From: JBBSJZ01 sp041739875
GTDB taxonomy: Bacteria; Planctomycetota; Planctomycetia; Pirellulales; Pirellulaceae
Direction: 5' to 3'
DNA length: 64,000 nucleotides
Assembly (NCBI GenBank): GCA_041739875.1
Contig: JBGSNA010000024.1
Span: 1 to 64,000, forward strand
The notes beneath the pieces were generated by a model. That model was given only the letters and a program-made list of their open reading frames with translations, was not told the origin of the DNA and ran no database searches. Below, piece after piece: positions 60,705-64,000 of this stretch. The position numbers and the translations under genes were made by a program. Each line of letters opens with the position of its first letter. Position 1 is the first letter of the stretch.

Positions 60705-61742
60705 ATGCGGCGCAATCGACTTGGAAGCAGCGGCGTTTATGTGACAGACATTTGCATGGGCACAATGACCTTCGGTTCCCAGTGTGACGAGCCGACCAGT
60801 CATGCGATTTGCAATGCTGCATTTGACGCTGGAATCGACTTTTTTGATGCTGCGGAAGTGTATCCTGTACCGCCCACAGCCGAAACGTTCGGTCGAACGG
60901 AAGAATTCTTGGGACGTTGGCTCAAGACAAAACCACGTGATTCGGTCATTGTCGCAACAAAAGTAACCGGCCCAGCTCACGGTTGGTTCACCGCCCCCGT
61001 CCGAAATAGTCACTGTTGTCTGGATCGTCGCCAGATCCTCGCAGCGTGCGACGATTCGCTCCGACGGCTCGGTACAGAGTATATCGATCTGTACCAGACG
61101 CACTGGCCAGATCATGGAATGCCGTACGAGGACGTGCTTGGCACGCTGACTGAGCTGAAAACAGCCGGTAAAGTTCGTGTGATCGGCTGCAGCAACGAAA
61201 CGAGCTGGGGCGTCATGAAGAGCTTGTGGCGTGCCGATGTGTGCGGCATGGATCGTTATGAAACAGTCCAAAATAATTTCAGTTTGATCAACCGACGCTG
61301 TGAGAGTGAACTCGCTCAAGTCCTCAGGCGAGAAGGGCTGAGCTTGCTGGCGTATTCGCCGCTTGGCGGAGGTGTTTTGACAGGTAAATACCAGAATGAA
61401 CTGCCAATCGATGGACGTTTTACGCAGTATCTGACGACGGGAGCCGAGCGGCAAAAACGCATGGCGCAAAGGTTTGTTAACGCGAGGTCGATCGAGGCGA
61501 CTGGACAATTGATCGAGATTGCTCGATCACTCGGGGTTAGCGTGACGGCGTTGGCACTTGCCTGGAGCCGCCAGCACGACTTTGTTGCATCGACGATTGT
61601 TGGAGCCACGACGACTGTCCAGCTCCAAGAATCGCTCGCGGCCAAAGACTTGATACTCGAGCAAGAAACGCTCGCGAGGATCGACCAAGTTGACCACGAA
61701 ATCCCCACGCCGATGACAGAGGACGGGTTGCGACGGTTATAG
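60705..61742 (+). CDS. Aldo/keto reductase
   Basis: 345 residues with GAGGAAG before ATG 60705. A TIM-barrel NADPH-dependent oxidoreductase of the Tas/YghZ type. The catalytic tetrad is Asp48 and Tyr53 (FFDAAEVYP), Lys86 (IVATKV) and His133 (YQTHWPDH). The NADPH-binding SIVGATTTVQLQESL region is near the C-terminus. Substrate not determinable; aldehydes or sugars are likely. It is not obviously linked to its neighbours. Confidence 0.93.
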   Translation: MRRNRLGSSGVYVTDICMGTMTFGSQCDEPTSHAICNAAFDAGIDFFDAAEVYPVPPTAETFGRTEEFLGRWLKTKPRDSVIVATKVTGPAHGWFTAPVRNSHCCLDRRQILAACDDSLRRLGTEYIDLYQTHWPDHGMPYEDVLGTLTELKTAGKVRVIGCSNETSWGVMKSLWRADVCGMDRYETVQNNFSLINRRCESELAQVLRREGLSLLAYSPLGGGVLTGKYQNELPIDGRFTQYLTTGAERQKRMAQRFVNARSIEATGQLIEIARSLGVSVTALALAWSRQHDFVASTIVGATTTVQLQESLAAKDLILEQETLARIDQVDHEIPTPMTEDGLRRL

Positions 61743-61829
61743 GTTCTGTGCCGCTTTCACTCGAATTGAAATGCAAAAGTCGAGACGTTTTTCAAATCGC
61801 AATTCGAAACGCGAAGTATTTTGGGTGGG

Positions 61830-62405
61830 ATGCGAAGCCTCATCCTTGCTCGACTGTTTTTCGCCTGCAGCGTCCTGGTTCTCACCGGAGACGCGATCGC
61901 TGCAGACTGGTTGGTTCTTCCTGGCCAGTACACGCATGACCCAGCAACGGGATTGCGTGTTTCTCAGTACGCGCCGACTCCGACGCCAACGGCTCCGCTG
62001 GCGAGCGATTTTCGCTCAAGCGGTTACACACATGTGCGAAGTTCCTTGAATTTTGGTCAGTCGGCGGACAATTACCATCGCGTTCAGCAATGGGGGCCGC
62101 CTGTCCAGCCATACGGAGAATGGCGTTTTCCCAACCGTCCCTACAGTGCACCGTACAGTCAGTGGGGCGCTCCGTTCGCAGGCCTAGGCACGAATGTGCT
62201 GGGTGGCGTGGGACTCGGTGGGTTTGGATATCCGGGTGGGTATCAGCCTGGACGGCCGCCTGGAGGTGGCCAGATCGGCAACCCAGCAATTCCTGGATAT
62301 CCACAAAACGGAGCAGCACCGTTGGATCCGTACCCCGTGGGGCCACGCTCGGCTTATCCCGATGCACCGTACTTTGACGGCTACCATCCTGTTTATCGCG
62401 ACTAA
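61830..62405 (+). CDS. Hypothetical secreted Gly/Pro/Tyr-rich protein
   Basis: 191 residues from ATG 61830, preceded by GGGTGGG. Signal peptide (MRSLILARLFFACSVLVLTG) with cleavage near AIAADW. The mature protein is rich in Gly, Pro and Tyr (GGVGLGGFGYPGGYQPGRPP), without predicted helices, as in extracellular or wall-associated structural proteins. No cysteines after the signal peptide and no domain recognised. Confidence 0.75.
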   Translation: MRSLILARLFFACSVLVLTGDAIAADWLVLPGQYTHDPATGLRVSQYAPTPTPTAPLASDFRSSGYTHVRSSLNFGQSADNYHRVQQWGPPVQPYGEWRFPNRPYSAPYSQWGAPFAGLGTNVLGGVGLGGFGYPGGYQPGRPPGGGQIGNPAIPGYPQNGAAPLDPYPVGPRSAYPDAPYFDGYHPVYRD

Positions 62406-62525
62406 TTAGCGATATTTGGGTCGACGCCAAGCCCGGCTTTCACCCGCTGGCTTGTGGACGCAATTGCGTGGCCCTTACAATGCCTAATTGTTTAGCTCAC
62501 TGCTTATCCACGGCTTTCGGTGCCC

Positions 62526-63707
62526 ATGATTTTCGACGTCCAGACGACTAGCGACCCACGCGATATCGTGCATCGGACTGTCCAAGCCCTTGTTGAAGGC
62601 CAGGTTGTGGGTGTCCCGACCGAAACGGTCTACGGACTCGCTGCGAGCGCGTTGTGCGAAAAGGCTGTAGAGCGACTTTGGGAACTCAAGGGTTGCGGCG
62701 ATGACAACCCGCTTGCAATCTCCGTTCGAAGCGGTGACGCCGCTCTCGATTTCATGCCTGGGCTCTCGTCGCTCGGACGTCGATTGAGCCAGCGATGCTG
62801 GCCCGGCCCGCTTACGCTTGTCGTTCCCCATGATGGCTTGCGTTCGGCGGCTAGCAATCTGCCCAAAGGGGTTCAGCGAAGAATTCTTGGGGCGGAGGGT
62901 TGCCTCGGAGTCCGCGTCGTCGATCATCGAATTTTGGCGCATATTCAACGATATTTATCGGCTCCATTAATTCTCACCAGCGCCTGTAGTACCGGCAGCC
63001 CACTACCGACGTCGGCCACCGTGGTCGCGAAGGAGTTTGGAACCGAATTACCACTGCTGCTCGATGACGGTCCGACTCGTTATGGTGGAGCTTCGACAGT
63101 GGTGCGAATTGTCGGTAATCGCTGGGAATTGTTGCGTGAGGGGGTGATCGAACAAGCGGCCATGAATCAATTTGCTAAACCCGTTATTGTGCTGGTTTGT
63201 ACCGGCAATACGTGCCGCAGCCCAATGGCACAAACGCTTCTTCGCGAACACGTTCGACGTCGCTACGGTGACGATGATGCTGTGCGTGTGATGTCGGCTG
63301 GCGTTGCCGCAGGATCCGGTAGTCCCGCGAGTCCACAAGCGGTTGAGGTTATGGATGAACGCGGATTGGATCTTGGCGACCATTGCAGCCGACCATTGGA
63401 TGACGCGGTCATGAATGTTGCCGATTTGGTTTTGACGATGACGCGTGGTCACCGTGCGGCCATCTTGGCTGCTTGGCCAGAAATGCACAATCGAGTCTTT
63501 ACGCTTCGTCGCGACGGTGGCGACGTCAGTGACCCAGTCGGTATGTCGGTCGAAGTCTATCGCGCCTGTGCCAATCAGATCGAAGAAGAACTTGCTCAGT
63601 GGATGCAGGTGCTAGAAGAGGAGATTTATCCAGAATCTCCGCACAAGAACTCCAGCCCGACCGACGCTAGTCAAGATCCGAGCAACAACGAAGGCAAGCC
63701 CGAATGA
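62526..63707 (+). CDS. Fusion: threonylcarbamoyl-AMP synthase (TsaC) + low-molecular-weight protein phosphatase
   Basis: 393 residues. Residues 1-215 are a Sua5/YciO/YrdC domain: VVGVPTETVYGLAASA, LKGCGDDNPLAISV, WPGPLTLVV and LTSACSTGSPLPTSA; in this family it makes threonylcarbamoyl-AMP for tRNA t6A. Residues about 220-370 are a low-molecular-weight phosphatase: VCTGNTCRSPMAQ gives Cys225-x5-Arg231, and SDPVG supplies Asp336. In Bacillus subtilis the homologues ywlC and ywlE are separate, near ywlF (rpiB); here they are joined and rpiB overlaps the stop. GTG 62520 is a weak alternative start. The last 25 residues are disordered. Confidence 0.93.
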   Translation: MIFDVQTTSDPRDIVHRTVQALVEGQVVGVPTETVYGLAASALCEKAVERLWELKGCGDDNPLAISVRSGDAALDFMPGLSSLGRRLSQRCWPGPLTLVVPHDGLRSAASNLPKGVQRRILGAEGCLGVRVVDHRILAHIQRYLSAPLILTSACSTGSPLPTSATVVAKEFGTELPLLLDDGPTRYGGASTVVRIVGNRWELLREGVIEQAAMNQFAKPVIVLVCTGNTCRSPMAQTLLREHVRRRYGDDDAVRVMSAGVAAGSGSPASPQAVEVMDERGLDLGDHCSRPLDDAVMNVADLVLTMTRGHRAAILAAWPEMHNRVFTLRRDGGDVSDPVGMSVEVYRACANQIEEELAQWMQVLEEEIYPESPHKNSSPTDASQDPSNNEGKPE

Positions 63708-64000
63708 AAGTCTCACTAGGCAGCGACCATCGTGGTGTTCAGATCAAAGCGAAACTGATTCAAACGCTACTCAACCATGGGTTTGAAACGGTTGACGTCG
63801 GAACCGATTCGGAGAGCGCCGTTGACTATCCCGACATTGCCCAACACGTTGCACGCCAAGTGAGTTGCGGTGAAGTGGAACGCGGCATTTTGATTTGTGG
63901 TACCGGTATCGGAATGGCGATTGCCGCAAATAAGTTCGCCGGCGTTCGTGCGGCCCCTTGCTATGATGAAGTCATGGTCGAAATGAGTCGTCGACATAAC
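63704..64000 (+). CDS. rpiB: Ribose-5-phosphate isomerase B (3' end outside window)
   Basis: 99 codons present; the gene runs off the right edge. It interconverts ribose-5-phosphate and ribulose-5-phosphate. The RpiB motifs are clear: VSLGSDHRGVQIK, VDVGTDSESAVDYPDIAQHV and GILICGTGIGMAIAANKFAG, the last with the active-site Cys. The ATG overlaps the stop of the fusion gene (ATGA), so the two are translationally coupled. Confidence 0.97.
   Translation, partial: MKVSLGSDHRGVQIKAKLIQTLLNHGFETVDVGTDSESAVDYPDIAQHVARQVSCGEVERGILICGTGIGMAIAANKFAGVRAAPCYDEVMVEMSRRHN

Overview
The window reads as a chromosomal segment of a planctomycete, most like the marine Rhodopirellula/Pirellulaceae group. The evidence is the set of protein families: a DUF1559 pseudopilin-like protein, TPR + FG-GAP + ASPIC/UnbV lipoproteins, a ThuA/membrane-bound-dehydrogenase/haem-binding fusion, a tricorn-type S41 protease and a Tat-exported sugar-phosphate isomerase-like protein. 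GTG and TTG starts, uneven Shine-Dalgarno use and many short gene overlaps fit this. I saw no rRNA, tRNA, CRISPR array, insertion sequence or prophage. The segment looks vertically inherited and mostly housekeeping.

Layout. 0-10.4 kb: a truncated DUF1559 gene, a small lipoprotein and three large paralogous FG-GAP/ASPIC lipoproteins, two of them translationally coupled and the third convergent to them. 10.4-19.7 kb: a minus-strand run with pyrimidine salvage (upp plus a concentrative nucleoside transporter), a fumarylacetoacetate-hydrolase-family enzyme, a CrtI-like FAD oxidoreductase, and a leuB-cdsA-tatD-membrane protein string. 19.8-29.8 kb: a glycosyltransferase, a tricorn-like protease and a 1,478-residue multidomain secreted protein. 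29.9-31.6 kb: an ammonium transporter with an unusual periplasmic Glu-Pro-Ala repeat. 32-37 kb: a compact block of regulatory or unknown genes, namely a STAS protein coupled to a soluble histidine kinase and a five-gene, largely overlapping operon led by a free-standing RNA polymerase alpha C-terminal domain. 37.6-39.9 kb: a long disordered Arg/Asp/Gly-rich protein. 40-44.8 kb: SRP RNA, dnaX, ybaB/ebfC, recR and rpoN, a core order partly shared with Bacillus (scr-dnaX-yaaK-recR). 44.8-49.5 kb: a DUF502 protein, a ComF-like protein, a small ORF, an ECF sigma factor and the Tat-exported TIM-barrel protein. 49.8-58.1 kb: a tight five-gene fatty-acid degradation operon (acyl-CoA ligase, thiolase, FadJ/FadB-like multifunctional enzyme, acyl-CoA dehydrogenase, patatin). 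58.4-64 kb: an EboD-like cyclase, an esterase, an aldo/keto reductase, a secreted Gly/Pro-rich protein, a TsaC/low-molecular-weight phosphatase fusion and the start of rpiB.

The signals most worth following are these. dnaX carries an A10 tract at which slippage in either direction gives early termination, as expected for programmed gamma-subunit production, and the same protein has lost all four zinc-binding cysteines at conserved spacing. The stand-alone alpha-CTD heads an undescribed operon with a P-loop NTPase and beta-rich (arrestin-like) proteins. The TsaC-phosphatase fusion sits directly before rpiB.
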